Assembly: GCF_030272615.1 (NCBI RefSeq)
Contig: NC_081408.1
Span: 308,081,950-308,145,949, forward strand
Origin: Cryptomeria japonica
Taxonomy: Eukaryota > Streptophyta > Pinopsida > Cupressales > Cupressaceae
Direction: 5' to 3'
Length of the DNA stretch: 64,000 nt
The position numbers and the translations under genes are program-made. Position 1 is the stretch's first letter, and every line of letters begins with the position of its first letter. The notes beneath the pieces are model-generated. The model searched no databases. It saw only the letters and a program-made list of their open reading frames with translations, and was not told the origin of the DNA. Shown piece after piece: positions 34,101 to 46,828 of this stretch.

Positions 34101-37020
34101 TCCACGAAGCTAAATATGAAGAAATTGTAACAAAGAACACTCCATGAAACCACTGAAGTGGCGGATAATATCTTGACACACTCGAAAAAGCCTGCATGAA
34201 ATGAGGATTGACAAATCATCAATGTAGATGCTATATTTGATTGAATAACCATTGGAACCCCTACTAAACCTTTGAATTAGCTGGTGTTGGAAGTACCATA
34301 CCTTTGCTAAATGATGAGTTCTTAGCTCATGAGACCACCCCTTGAAAAATAGAAAATTGAGTAGAGAAAAGTTCAACAAACGAAATGAAGAACAACAAAT
34401 TCTAGAAGACAAGGAATGTGTACATTTGACAACTGACCTTGAAGATCCTTCACTAATCATGCATGGCATGATTAGGAATCACATGCGTAGAGTATCTGCA
34501 TGATTGCATAATTAGCAATTCTAAATATATCATTTTATTACAAGAAACTGAGTGAGAAGACGATTTTTACTTGTAAGTCAATAAGCTAGACATTAACGTT
34601 TCTTTGCTATTGATGCTTAAGTGGGTATGAGGAAAAGTACCATTATGTGGAACCTAGGGAGTGCTGCATTTCAACTCCCATAGAGAACTCCATATTGGAC
34701 TAGAGTTTACTTATATCACCGAAGTCTATGTTTGTTAGAGAAATCATTACCTGATATCAAAATTTTATGTTCCTTATGAAATTCATTTATTTGTTTTATA
34801 AGAAAATTCATGGGTTGAGAAAGCATTTCAAAATTTAGATACGAGAATATTAACATATTCAAAAATAAAACTTAATAGTAGGTGAGTTGAAAGCTTTATG
34901 TAACTTAATTAGTAGGTGAGTTGAAAGCTTTATGTAGAGAGGTTGATGAGAATGAAGTTGTAATAGACAATTACAAGGAGATTGCTCTAGTTGTTTGAAC
35001 ACGATTAAAAAATAATGAAAATTGGTTGTAAGATTGAGATAAGAATACCTAGTCTTTTTAGTGTTTTGTGATGACATGAAGTATACAAGAAAATTAGATT
35101 GATCCCAATCATTAAAAATATTAGATTTACATGGTTTGAAGATTTTTTGGGGAAGTTCTCAGTTGATTCCTATAAGTGATCTAAAGAGTGATCAATCTTA
35201 TAAAATATACTCAAAACTGGGAGACATCAAATGAAATAATTGCCTTAAAAAATTAAAATCTCAATATGGTAAACAATGAATATGCCAAAATAGATGGGTT
35301 GTCAATTGAAATATTTCGATGTTTTGGGGATACATTCATATGAATCTTATGAATTGTGAAAAAAATTTGCACTTGTAAGGCTCAGTCCTACTAAAATTGA
35401 CACAAAATTCATTTTCCTAAAACTAAAGCTAGGGCAAGCTCATCAAAGGATAGTTGTGAGCCAATTTCTATATTCAACAATATCTATACAATATCACCAA
35501 GATTAAATACTTGAATTTCATGGGGTTATCTATTAGAATATGTAAAAACCCATTGTTATGGGTTCTTCATGGCATCAGTTACAGGGGTAGAGTGTGGCTG
35601 CAAGGAGAATGGTGTGAGTAGTGGGCTCCGTAGAAGCTCTCACAGGGAGAGAGAAAAAGAGACTGTACAGTATAGTGTGGGGATGAGTACAGAAGATGCG
35701 TTGCAGGCAAGCAATTAAGTGGAGCTTAATGTGAAAGCAAGAAAAGAAGAAAGCCTTGTGAAGAATTGAGGAGAAGCTGTGTAATGGAAAGAGAGTTTTG
35801 AGTGGGTAGAGGAATGTGTTGAGAAAGGCCATGTTTGTAATTACTAATTTTGCAGATTTAATTCGAATGTAAGCTTGTTTCTTTTGTTGCAATCTGAATG
35901 TTTATTATGAGGCAGAGAGTCTCTGCAGAGGTTTTGTGTTTGGGTTTGTAATTTACAGGCAAGAGATTTGTCTTGCACCAATTGTCTATTTTATTCCAAT
36001 TCTATTTGTGTTCTCTTTTGCTTGTGAAGATTACTCTTATGTTAGATTTGTACAAACTAATTTTCAACATGTATTTCGACACACCAATCTTAGGAGCATT
36101 TTAGTGCTCACTTAAAAAGAGATTTTAGTCCCTCAAGGCTGAAGGTTCCCACTAAGAGGTAAAAAATGGATTACCAAAACCTTTTAAATAATTCTTCCAA
36201 AAGAGCATATATACCATTTTTGGGTAATTGATAGCATCGTGTTTGTGCAAGTTGTTCAATATTACTCCTTAGATAAATATTGAATTTCATTTAGATTACA
36301 ACAAGAAACTTATTTTCTAACCTTTCTAACCTAATCCTAACTAACTTATTCTAACTAAGGTATAAAATAAAATCAAAAGAAATAGAAGGTAGGAAAGAGG
36401 AAATATAGCCTTTCATTCAAAATAACCATTGTTAGTTTCCAAGTACTCTATGCAAACACATGAAATTACTTTTAGAATAGTCATCTTTGATACATCTTGA
36501 ATACAAATAGAGTGCAAGCTTCAACATAATAAATTCTATATATTTGTAGAGAGGTACTTATATAAGCTAAAAATGATATCATTCATGAAGCAACATAATT
36601 TATACTAAACATTGGAAAAAAATGAGATAAATACATTCAAATTAATAATCTTTAGGGTTACAAAAATTCTAACTCTTGTATAATTTCAAATTTGGTTATA
36701 TATAGTTTCCAAATTTAATTTATAATAATATTATGAAAAAATTACTAGTCACAAGTGATAAATTTTATTATCTAGTAGTAGAAGGTGAAAAGACTTTTAA
36801 TTTCATTAAGAGACAATCTTCAATATTGATAATTTGTTTAAATTTGCTAGCCTCCTAACCTCTAAAGATCTTCTAATACAACCATGGTTTACTTTTGGAA
36901 GCCAAAAGATTAGAACTTTGCAAATTTTCCTAAATTTATTTTATTTTAAGCAAATAAGAATCCAAATTAATTGATCAATTAAAATCCATAGCTTATCTTC
37001 TTAGGATTTCCCTATTTTTT
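31147..37020. other. 3' UTR of the PRAF gene and gene-free intergenic DNA
   Basis: No gene is supported after the PRAF stop. Candidate poly(A) signals AATAAA occur at 32059-32064 and 32362-32367. An (AAAG)n run lies at about 34075-34090, and a duplication of about 30 bp (AGTAGGTGAGTTGAAAGCTT) near 34877-34935. The region 35545-36090 resembles LTR or leader sequence in composition, but no borders were found. The rest is AT-rich. Confidence 0.7.
32362..32367 (+). terminator. Candidate poly(A) signal of the PRAF gene
   Basis: AATAAA about 1.2 kb after the stop codon. A nearer AATAAA is at 32059-32064. Which one, if either, is used cannot be told from sequence alone. Confidence 0.3.
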
Positions 37021-39030
37021 TTTATTATGGGTAAAATAGGTTTTGAAGGGACTCGAACCCCTTCACATAAAGTTGTTTACAAGATAACCAAGACTAGACA
37101 ACAACGAGAACGAAAGACAAATGTTGCTAAAAAGATAGACAAAACTAACTCGCAACAAATCCAAATAACAAAGTTCTACCCTAAAGGAAAGACACAACAG
37201 ACCCACAATGAATACCTAGCAAAAACCTGACAAACAAAAAAGATAAGAACTACTTTAACATATTTAGAGTACTAGCAACTTCTAGTTCTTGTTGGTACAT
37301 GTTCTGATGAAGCTCAAGCAACTTCTGCAAATCCTTTTTTCTTGCTTCCACAAATTTCTTCTTGCCTCGAGTCCTAGCACTAGGACCTTGATAATTGCTA
37401 CCCGCCATCTCCTCTACATTAGCCACATCCACATTTTGATCCTCTCTAATTTCCTTAATCTTGTCATGAAGAATATAGATGGCCTCAACACTATTTTGAA
37501 TAATGCATTTGCTAACATTAACAATTCTCTCAAGATTCTGGTTTATCTATTGCATTTTACTCTCCATACCCTGCTTCCTCCTTTTAAAGTTATTCCCCAT
37601 ATCTTGAATTCTATCCTTGAACACACCCTTCAAGGAATTCACATCCTGCTTCACAACATCAAGGGTAGATTGAAAATCACCAATCACTCCAGACCCTATT
37701 TCATTTACACTATCCTTATTGGAAACAAACCTATTTTGGAAGAAATTTTTGGACTCTTCTATTGAGTCGATGGATGCTGGGGTTTTGACGGATGGTTCAG
37801 ACTCTGTAATGGCGAATTCTTCGGATGCCACTAAGGATGGCTCGGTGGTAAAAAATGCTGGGATACAGGATGCCGCTGTCTCTTATGCTGAAAATGGTTT
37901 GCTATCTCTTACCCCGCCAATTGCTTCACCGTGTGCTGTCACTTCTTTTGCCCCATCTGCTAAAGGGGGTCCTTTATTTGCGATGGTTGTAGCTCCCTCT
38001 ACTGTTGCTCCTTTTTCCAATCCGGATAGATTGGTGCTGGGCTCTTTGGATTGGTCTGCTGCAGCAACTAAAGTTGAAGAGGGTTGGATAACTGTAAAGG
38101 GGAAGCATTCAAAGACATCCAAACCTTCTTTTGATATGACTCTTTGTTCCCACAAGGCCAGTTGTAAATCTTGAGGGCCCTTGTAGTGGGCTATTTGGGT
38201 TGGTTTTTTTGACCCTGTCTTAGGATGGGTTGTCTGCTGTCTTTCGGGGCAGACTTTGTTTTTTGGTTGTGGCGCTCTCTTCTTGGTTGAGCAGTCAAGT
38301 TATATCCCTAGTTTGATATGTAAAGGGTTTTAGGTCCCTTCAAAACCTGTTTTTCACTTAATCAAAAACTTTTAGCCAATCAAAACTGACCCACCACACT
38401 TTCCTTTGCAAGACCCAACACATTATAAATATCCTCCTTGTTATCTTGGAGGTCTTCAAGAAAAAGACCCACATCACCTCCAACATTATTAGGAACTCTA
38501 GCATTATCAGGTAAACTATTGTGGCTCTTAGGCACATTCTCATTGAAAATCACATCTGCCTTCCGCTTACCTTTAGAAGACACAGTGGCTTTGTCAACCC
38601 ATGTCATAATAAGTTTCTCCTTAACTTTAGAAAGCACAGTATCCTTGTGAACTCATGGTTTTTTCTTTTTATCATTCACCTTCGAAACAAACAAATTATT
38701 AACAGAGGCATCATCCCTGGTTTGGGACCCATTAGACTGTGAAATGTGTCCCCTTCTTTTATTGGTAGATTTTACATGCTTCCCCTTTTCATACTTTGAG
38801 AGGGACACAAAATATGCATCCTCATCCTCCTCATAATTATTTGACTCTTCAACATCGGTATCAGAATCAGAAGAAATCTCAACTTGAGTTTTGTGGCCAC
38901 CAGTGGATTTTTTATTGGGAGAGGGAAGCACTTGAAAATGCTCCATGATCAACAATATCAAACCCTCATGTAAGATAAGAAACTTGGCACTTTGTGTTAC
39001 TTTTAACACAAACTCCATGAAAGTAAGCAA
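37021..39030 (-). pseudogene. LINE-tailed retroposon with unrecognised coiled-coil-like ORF, minus strand
   Basis: On the minus strand one frame runs 39030 to 38380 (one TGA near 38653) with Lys/Ser/Asp/Glu-rich protein, and a second runs about 37740 to 37250 (with one stop near 37545), including KDRIQDMGNNFKRRKQGM and KKKFVEARKKDLQKLLELH. About 190 bases of non-coding sequence follow, ending GGGTTCGAGTCCCTTCAAAA and an A tract (T run at 37013-37023), which looks like a LINE 3' tail. A plus-strand retroposon (about 37745-38368) interrupts it. No reverse transcriptase or known domain was recognised; the charged helical segments suggest a coiled coil. It may be a LINE ORF1 or a gene mobilised by a LINE. 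Confidence 0.5.
37745..38368 (+). mobile_element. Plus-strand LINE-like fragment with ORF1-type sequence
   Basis: The plus frame to the stop near 38174 encodes a Ser/Ala/Pro-rich protein with EGWITVKGKHSK, resembling the GW-TVK-type motif of plant LINE ORF1 proteins. About 190 bases of T/G-rich sequence follow, ending GGTCCCTTCAAAACCTGTTT and TTAATCAAAAACT, closely matching the tail of the opposite-strand retroposon ending at 37021. Most of a LINE is absent. The 5' border and TSD were not resolved. Confidence 0.45.
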
Positions 39031-41889
39031 AAAAGTGGAAAGGACACATAATGCTTATGGCAGAAATGATTAAGTAGGATAAAATGAATACCATAAGCAG
39101 TAGTAAAATGACCATCCAAAGTAAAATAATGCATCAAAACTTCAACAATTTTAGTCCACATACGTTTATTAATTGAATCCAATGTTATAGTAAATTATTT
39201 TTTATAATAATTGAATCCAATGTGCTATTCTAGGAAAAAAAATACTTAATTTAACCATCCCAAGGCCCTTCAAGGAAATTCATATGCAAAATATTATTGA
39301 AATATTTCTTTGTTTGACCTAATGTTACATTTAAGCCAATAAAAGTTAGGTACATGCTATGTACTCCTAGGTTATAAAATTGAACTTGAAATTGAACTAG
39401 GCATAATTTGATAAACAAATTAAGATTCAAAAGCTCCTCAAACTAAAAATGGTCTCCAAGCACTTTTACCCTCAAATGAGAAATCAAATGCAAAATAATA
39501 GTTAAATCGGGTCCAAAATAATCTAAAAAATGAATCAAATCAACTATATGAAAACTTAAAAAAAAAATCTAGATATGAAATGGTTGAAAATTTAGGTTTA
39601 AATAACCCTTGATTTGAGCTCCTTTTGACTAATCTAGCTTTAAATCTTATACTTGAGGATGTTGCGTTGCAACATCTCATAACGTACAAAGAAGATACCT
39701 ATTAACCTTTGAAAGAAGATACCTATTAACCTTTGAGAATCTTTGAGTTTATGATAAAGTTTAGAAGTTAAAATCAAATGTCAACCTAGGATAAGTTGAG
39801 ATATTTTGATTTTTGGGTTTGTTCTTCACATTCATTTAAATCAAGTTTCGAAGTTCTTAAGGGATGAGAATATTTAGAGGTTCCAAGTGTAAACATCTCA
39901 CAACAAGATGATTACTTAGGCTAGACACATGAAACAATCTCACAGGGGAACTAATTAATAAGGGAACACTGAAAGAGAATTCAAAGGAAACTTGGATGCA
40001 AAAGAACAATTAAATTGGTATTTAAACTATATTGGGTATGTGAATGCAAATATAGAATTAAGTTTATATTTAAGGTCCATAAGTGCTTGTTCCTTCTTCA
40101 TGTGATAGTTTTGTATTGGACACATCTATGCAATTTTGTATTGGTTATAATCTAAAATATTTGTACTTGTTTTGTATGCATGTCTAGATATTTGACATAC
40201 TTATAGTTGAGACATGTATTATTTTATGATTAAACCCATTTGGTGCATTCACCTTCATTGTTTCATTTAAAAACATATGGTAGTTAAGTTATTTTATTGT
40301 TTTGCATCATTTCTTTGATAGATGAATGACTAAATCATATTCAAATATATATTGTTCAAATTATCTCTTTGATGTCATAATATTATTGAAATCAGATTTA
40401 TATGCTGGCTGATTATATTATGTGCTTTCACTATTACTATGTTATTGGAAAAATACACATAATGAAGTGTACAAGTAAAATTGCAATGATGGTTAATTAG
40501 GGGAATAAACTTAGAGTTTTATGTGATTATGTTAACATGCCTTAATTACATAGAGTAAATTACATGGCTTGTGTGATATCATTTAAAATCATTATCCAAA
40601 TTATTTACGATTCATGTTCCTTGTTTCTATAAAATCAGTAAATGTAATTATGTTTTCTATGAGTATGGAATATAATTCGATCATTAAGAAATGATTAAAC
40701 ACATTTAAAAATATAAAGAAATTGTTTGCATTTTAAATAGTGAATTTACATATGTTAAATAATTTTACTTGGTATTTTTTATTGCAACATACAAAGGATT
40801 ATGGTTTTATATGGCTAGAAGAGTAATTGTAACTTGTTTAAAAGGAGAAGTGATATGTTAGAGGAATTTAGAAGGTCATATTTTGATATTTTGGAAAATA
40901 TATGATCTTATTGTTAGAATAGATAATTAGTTGGTAAATGGGAAAAGGAAATAGAAGCTTTTGAACTTACACTTATTATATTTCTACATTACCATATGAA
41001 ATTAAGAATAAAAAGGAGAGAAGCATATTTCTTAAAACTATAGCTTGCATTTGAAACAATTTGAAGGATTGGAGTATGAAAGAATTGTGAATTGTTTGGT
41101 TGAAAGTTTTCTTGATAAAAAAGGTAGGATATTTTTTGGTTGCATTTTAATTTGTAAATAGAGGTATTTCTCATTGATAGCATGTAATTTTTATGAAAAT
41201 AAAGAATGCTTGTGTATGCTTGGTATATACAAATAGATTGTTTTTGTTTGTCTTTGGGGTCCAGTGAAGATGAGTTTTATATATATATATATATATATAT
41301 ATGGCATATATTTTTATGGAAAAAACATAAAATAACTCTCATAAAAATCACGTTTCTGGAAAAAATCTATAGCTTTAATTAGAACTAAGGGGTATAATTA
41401 TAATGAAAAGCTTAAGGTTCATTAATGGTGGAACTTGGATATCATATACTTTTTGGAAATATTAAAATAATAATTTTTTGAATGTTTTCCTTTTGGGTTA
41501 TTATTTTAGGACATCATACTTTTTTGTAATAGAAATATTCATTCCTTGGGATGTATGCTCATGTGAAAATAATAGTCTTCCTTCCTAGGGAAAACTTAGA
41601 AAACTATCCTTCCTAGATGCGTTGTAGGAATGGAAGGGTAGATAGGGCTAGGAGGATTGATTTATTATGAAATATCACAATAAATGTTTAGAAGATAATG
41701 TGTGACATTATAATAAGAAAATTATATTTAATTAATCAAGTATAATATTGACAAAAGGTGTATGGTATAACAATAATATACATTAGATTAATTGAATGCA
41801 ATGTTTGAAAGAGGTTGTACCTGTTGGAAGTTTGTGGAGATTGTTGGAATACTGTTGCAAATATGTGCTTGAGTGATATTTGAGAGATG
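39031..41889. other. AT-rich intergenic region without recognised genes
   Basis: Nothing codes convincingly here. A 22-bp tandem duplication containing AGAAGATACCTATTAACC lies near 39690-39735, and a (TA)n microsatellite lies at 41278-41302. Short ORFs are AT-rich chance frames. Confidence 0.7.
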
Positions 41890-43178
41890 TGTTGTCATTG
41901 ATGTCAACATATTTCTTTGTCTGAGACAATGATGTAGTGAAGCTCAGTGAGTTAGTTTGTTCAGTATGGTGAAGATCAGAGTTTGAGGATTAAAGGGTTT
42001 TTAGAGGGATGTTTATAGTTGATTTAGTTCAATTTTCTGAGGTCTGCATGAAGATTTGATTGAGTTATGGGTATATGTGTTGTGGCTATTTTTTCAGTTG
42101 TCGAGTGATGACAGTGTTCAGTATTTTGCTCTCCATTGTAATATCTTGATTTGTGGATTTGGTTGCATGTTTGGAACGTCGGTGGGTATCCTCAATTCTA
42201 ATGGTTCGTGGTTTGGAGGTCCGCAAGTGATTTTCCAAGGTTGACAGTCATTGGCAGTTAGTGTTCCCGAAGTTCAGTATGATGATGCTGGTGATTCTAG
42301 TAATTTGTGTTGGTGTGGATGTTGCTAAGGTAATTCATGATGCTTGTGGATGTTTCTGGATCGTGTGCCTTCTGTGTTGGTGGTCCGCATTGATAGTTGA
42401 GCTCATAATTGATGTTTTTCTTTGGTATATTGGTGATCTTCATGTTCTTGGCCGACCAGATGCTTGTAGCGTGTTGCAAATGTTTGAGGTGTAGCATGTT
42501 CAAGGTGATTGATTTGGGTCTGTGCTATGTCTTGATCAACATTGCTTGGTCCACATATTTTATTGTGTTGAGTGTGATTATATTTGTGTAATTAGGTGGT
42601 GTGTTGAGCCGACCTTGTTGATCTTTCCAAGGTTGATGTCATGTATAAATAAATGCAGTAATCTTGTGTGAGGCATGGAAGAGTAGATGAGTATGTATGT
42701 GCGCTGAATGTATACATCTTTCAGAGCATAAAAGAAGTGTGAAGAAGGAAATGAAAGTTGTTATGTGCTTAACCATAACTGTAACCAGGCATTAAGGATG
42801 CTATTTCTCAGTTCATGATTTATGAAAGTAATCTATGATTGTTTGTAAGGTCCCTAGGTTGTAGCCCTTATTTATTTTGAGCAGTGAGCTCTAGGCAGTG
42901 TAGCTAAATTCATGTGCATTTCCCATTGTAATAGTTCTAACAGAGTATACCTATTTTGTGGGTTCATCCCCACCATGGTTTTTCCCTTAACTGGGTTTCC
43001 ACATCAAAAATCTTGGTGTTATGTGTGTTTATGATGTGTTGCTAATTTATGCTTTCATGCTTAATTATCAAATCCGAGAATAAGTTTAAATTGTGCGAGT
43101 TCTTAAGACAACTGATTCACTCCTGTCCTCTCAGTTGTCTGCCCTATTTCATCAGTTGATATCAAAACTATTTCATCA
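41890..43178 (+). mobile_element. 5' LTR of a Ty1/copia element
   Basis: Begins TGTTGTCATTGATGTCAAC and ends CTATTTCATCA, followed by two bases and the primer site TGGTATTAGAGC. It shares many blocks with the solo LTR at 62028-63329, for example GAGCTCTAGGCAGTG and CCCATTGTAATA near the 3' end. The gag that follows gives the orientation. The matching 3' LTR lies beyond the window. Confidence 0.8.
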
Positions 43179-43180
43179 AT

Positions 43181-43192
43181 TGGTATTAGAGC
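43181..43192 (+). other. Primer-binding site (tRNA-iMet) of the copia element
   Basis: TGGTATTAGAGC differs by one base from the complement of the initiator tRNA-Met 3' end and lies two bases after the LTR. A near-copy of the LTR/PBS junction (CTATTTCATCAGTTGATAT) lies about 26 bases upstream, a small duplication. Confidence 0.75.
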
Positions 43193-43233
43193 AAGTTCCT
43201 TCGAAGAAGCTTGACAGCTTGAGGTGATCTGGC

Positions 43234-43742
43234 ATGGCGACCTACAAGAAGGATAGTTCGAGATTTGATGGCACTAACTACTCTATTTGGAAGAAACGCA
43301 TGGAATGTCACTTGAGATGCATTGGTGAATCTTACTGGACAATTACTAAAGACAACTATACCATTCCTCAAAATGGTCCTTCAACTCCAGATGAGATAAA
43401 GGAAGCTGAATACAATATCAGGGCTAAGGAAGCATTGTTGAGTGCTCTGACTGATTCAAAGATGACAAATGTTATGGAACTAAAGACTGCTCATGAGATC
43501 TAGAAGAAGTTGGAAACTTTGTATGAAGGTGGCAGTTATGTGAAGATTGCCAAGTTGCAGAGCCTTAAGGGTAAATATGAGATGTTGAAGATGAGCGAAG
43601 ATGAGAGTATCACTTCCTTCATGCAGAAAGTGAGTGAACTTGTGTGCAATATCAGATGTGCTGGTGAAATGTTGGAAAAATCAAAGATTGTTGCTAAAGT
43701 GCTTAGATCCTTACCTGCATCCTACAAACACAAAGTTGCTAC
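43234..43742 (+). pseudogene. Copia gag, N-terminal part
   Basis: ATG at 43234. The frame encodes a typical copia gag: SSRFDGTNYSIWKKRMECHL near the N terminus, then KLETLYEGGSYVKIAKLQSL and SKIVAKVLRSLPASYKHKVA. One TAG at 43501 replaces the Trp expected in HEIWKKL. The frame is cut at 43742 by the 18.1 kb gypsy element and resumes after the target duplication (TIEEIQIVTNVTRDMLIGKL, from about 61846). The zinc knuckle and protease follow near 63480-63800. A once-complete copia element has therefore been disrupted twice. Confidence 0.88.
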
Positions 43743-45135
43743 TATAGACATATAAAAATGACCATATTCCTAAATGAATATTTTATGTTCATTTCTCTAT
43801 TTAATTAAATCCAATTTAATTAAATTACCCGCATTCCTCTATTTAATTAAGTAAATTACTCGATTAAATTCACTATATCCATTTAATGAATAAATCATTT
43901 TATTCAATTAAATTCCCCCTATCCACTTTTAATTAAATTCAAATTTAATTAAATAGTTATCCTAAAATTGAATAAATCTAATTTATTTAATTTCCCCAAA
44001 TTACAACCAAATTGAATAAATCATTTAATTCAATTAAATCCTATTATCCCTCCATCCACTTGCAAAATCCTACATCTCCCACTTGCCTTCCTAAAACCCC
44101 TTCCTAAATTCTTCTAGACTCTTCTAATCGCTTCTAATTAGCCTAACCCATCTTCTAAACTTTGTCACATCCCTAAGCAAAGGGAGGTCACTTCTCAAAA
44201 ACCTCAAAGTCTTTGATAACCATTAAAGGCTTCAAGTCTTCAACCACTTAATTCCCCAAAGTCTTCAATAACCATTAATGGTTAACTCAAACCCTCTTAC
44301 ATGGTTAAATTATTTCTTTTAACTCAACCTTCATCCAACCCAAGGGTCTCATCAGGACTTTAATGCTTTGACCATGATTATCTCTTAATCATTTGCACAA
44401 AGGTTTATCCTTGGATTAACTCTTAATCCAATGGGTAAGCCTAACTTAGACTTGACCCTTACCCTCTAGATAACCATAAGGTCTTCTTAGGCATTAATGC
44501 CTCCAACCCCTTCTCTCAACCCAACCCTATGTTGACACTTGTCACCATTTCATTGGTGCAAATTGCAAACATGGATCCCCAGCTTTCAAACTCAACCCTT
44601 GATCAACTCTTTCAATCCTGACCATCCATTGTCCTGTTTTCCCTATAAATAGAGCTCTCATTCCTCCATTATAGATCATCCTCAAAATTTGTAGTATCAC
44701 ACTTATGTTCAAATACATTCAAGCTTTCATTCCATATATGCTCATCATTTTAGCCTCTCTTTTAACTAGAAATTAGTCTAAATATGCATGTTTAGAATAC
44801 TTTCTATTATCATTTAGCTCAATCATAGACTAAATATATCATGTTAGGATAGTATTCATACTAATCTTGTCATCTTATAGCTAGTTTATTGCATTCTAGA
44901 AACATGCATAGCTTAGGATGCATCTCATACTAAAATCCATCAAAGCATCCCTCGTTCTTGCATTTGCCATCCCTAAACCATTTTACTCAGTGATATGAGA
45001 GCAAAAACATTGGTTTGAGGGACATTGTAAGATAGAGAACCATGGGACCCACCTTGGGAAGCTGAGTTATACTTCATAGCTCCATAGCTTGCACTAAGAA
45101 GTCCTGTGTGTGTGTGAGCAAGGCTCCATAGAGCT
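43743..45135 (+). repeat. 5' LTR of the gypsy element (1393 bp)
   Basis: Aligns without gaps to 60406-61798, with about 12 differences, nearly all transitions, one of which turned the terminal TG into TA. A TATA box (CCTATAAATAG, TATAAATA at 44644-44651) should drive the genomic transcript. Sequence identity with the 3' copy ends at CCATAGAGCT. Confidence 0.92.
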
Positions 45136-45137
45136 TT

Positions 45138-45157
45138 CTTGCGCCCACCGTGGGGCC
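45138..45157 (+). other. Primer-binding-site-like sequence after the 5' LTR
   Basis: TTGCGCCCACCGTGGGGCCC lies two or three bases after the point where the LTRs stop matching. It has the TGGCGCC..GTGGGG look of gypsy/Tat primer sites, but the cognate tRNA was not determined. Confidence 0.5.
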
Positions 45158-45232
45158 CTACTTCATATATCAAATCGGTTTTTAAAATTAACTCATTTTG
45201 CAGGTCCGCGGGAAACAGGAATCAGCGCATGG

Positions 45233-45638
45233 GAAACATTCCCTAGCGCATCCGGCTAACAGTCTAGCGCTTCTCGCTTACTGTTTAGCGCGTGGGGTCT
45301 ATACTATAGCGCGTGAAGCCCATTCTTTAGCGCATAGCCTCCACTAATTTTTTTCTTGTAGGTCTCAGCGCGGAAGAAAAACAGAGTAGCGCATCTGAAA
45401 AGTAATTTGGCGCGTCGTGTTTGTTAGATAGCGCATCTAGTTAACAATATAGCGCTTGAAGTCCATCTTTTAGCGCATCAAATCAACACTTTTCCTGCAG
45501 GTCTCAACGTGGGAGAAAAACAGAGCAGCGCTTCCAACGCACAGAGTAGCGCATCCAGAAAACAGTGTAGCGCATTGAGACATAATTTTAGCGCATCTAG
45601 GTTATATTGTAGCGCGTGCAATCTTTTCTGTAGCGCAT
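45233..45638 (+). repeat. Leader array 1: 21-bp-phased TAGCGC[A/G]T motif
   Basis: Cores start at 45233, 45244, 45265, 45286, 45307, 45328, then 45366, 45387, 45408, 45429, 45450, 45471, then 45505 (decayed), 45526, 45547, 45568, 45589, 45610 and 45631. Within each of the three blocks the spacing is exactly 21 bp from the second core on; the sequence between cores varies freely. Blocks begin with a pyrimidine tract and GCAGGTC/GTAGGTC (about 45200, 45358, 45497), so they form a higher-order repeat of about 140-158 bp. On the minus strand the array reads as seven-residue repeats. Confidence 0.92.
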
Positions 45639-45639
45639 C

Positions 45640-46825
45640 ACAGACAGAGAGCAAAAATTTAAAATTGTAACTGAAATAAAATTTAGACTTGTGGAAGTCC
45701 ACCGAAATCCAGATTTTCTAACTAGTGGATTGAAATTTTGCAGGATTCTGACCATTTCTTGCAGGTGGAGCGAGAAATTTTCTTTTATCGATTTCTTTTG
45801 TTGACCACCACGATCGAAAATTTTGCTTTGTTGACCAATTCTTTTTCATAGACCAGATAATCATTGCTTTAAAAGGATAAAATAAACGCCATGTTTTCAT
45901 GGAGCAACATCTTCATATAGATTTTAACAAATGATTGTCTTAAAGGCTAAAACGAACAACTTGATTGCCTTGTCTCGAAAGTGGAAGGAATATGCTCTCC
46001 CCTTAACTGGGTGATAAAAAATCCAGACCACTCTTAAAAGCTTTCTTTACTTCAAGCAATAAAACCTTTAGCAGGCCTGCCTTCCCGAGGAGTTGAAATC
46101 AACTTTTAAAGCCGTTTATGGCCGGTGTGAAGGGAACGACCTAAGTGGGGAACAACTTTGACGCCAAGAATTTCAACCCACTATAATCAAACGTGAATAG
46201 TGATGAAAGTCCTTTTCAACGGTTGTGCGTAGCGATTAGCCTTCCCCTAGTATCCTTGAGATACGTAAAGCCTTTGTTCTAAAGGTTGGGAAGCCTCCTG
46301 AGGGAGTTTATCACTGACGGCCGAACGGGAAGCTTGATTACGAACCGTAAAAATAGAAGTTTTGAACCGAGTCAGTAACCAGACATTTATAACATCATAG
46401 TGCAAGGGTGGGGAAAGATCCGTCCCCAAGATTACTCACCATATATCTCCCAAGATAACTACTCAACTGTGAAGCGATTTACTTTGGGTTAATTTCTGGC
46501 AAAAGGCAAAAAAAGGGCGCCCTCTAGGGGGTGACACGGCTGTTTGAGCTGACGGAGTATCGAGACTAGTGGGCTATGATGTTGTTTATGACCCTTGACT
46601 AAAGAGTCTTTCTGAAGTGTATTATTCGTATCGAAACCTGTTAAAACATTGGGGATTTGAACACATCCTCACAGAACATACACTTTTTGTTAGATTAGGC
46701 AAAATGGTTGTACTTTTTGTGCCGTGCTTGTATTTACTACTTCAGAAAATCATCCATCAAACTTGAAAAATTCAAGACAAAGAGTCAAAATTTACCAAAA
46801 ATCAACCAAAGGAATAATCAGTGTA
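45640..46825 (+). other. Gypsy leader between the two arrays
   Basis: Non-coding leader sequence with stops in all frames and no recognised motif. It is less AT-rich than the LTRs. A short GGGCGCCCTCTAGGGGG segment lies near 46515. Confidence 0.6.
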
Positions 46826-46828
46826 GTT

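Noticed and set aside
35545-36090. Possible LTR / primer-site region (ATGGCATCAG)
   Set aside because: The PBS match is weak, and no paired LTR, TSD or coding region was seen.
37046-37061. tRNA B-box-like GGGTTCGAGTCCC on the minus strand (tRNA gene or SINE)
   Set aside because: No A box or cloverleaf was found, and the same tail occurs at 38331 in opposite orientation as a LINE-like 3' end.
44973-45173. Minus-strand ORF of 66 codons in the 5' LTR, repeated in the 3' LTR (61636-61842)
   Set aside because: It recurs only because the LTRs are copies of each other; no start context or similarity supports a protein.
45233-45638. CRISPR-like array (short repeats with regular unique spacers)
   Set aside because: The conserved core is only 8 bp, the sequence is plant nuclear DNA inside a retrotransposon, and no cas genes exist; the resemblance is only in layout.
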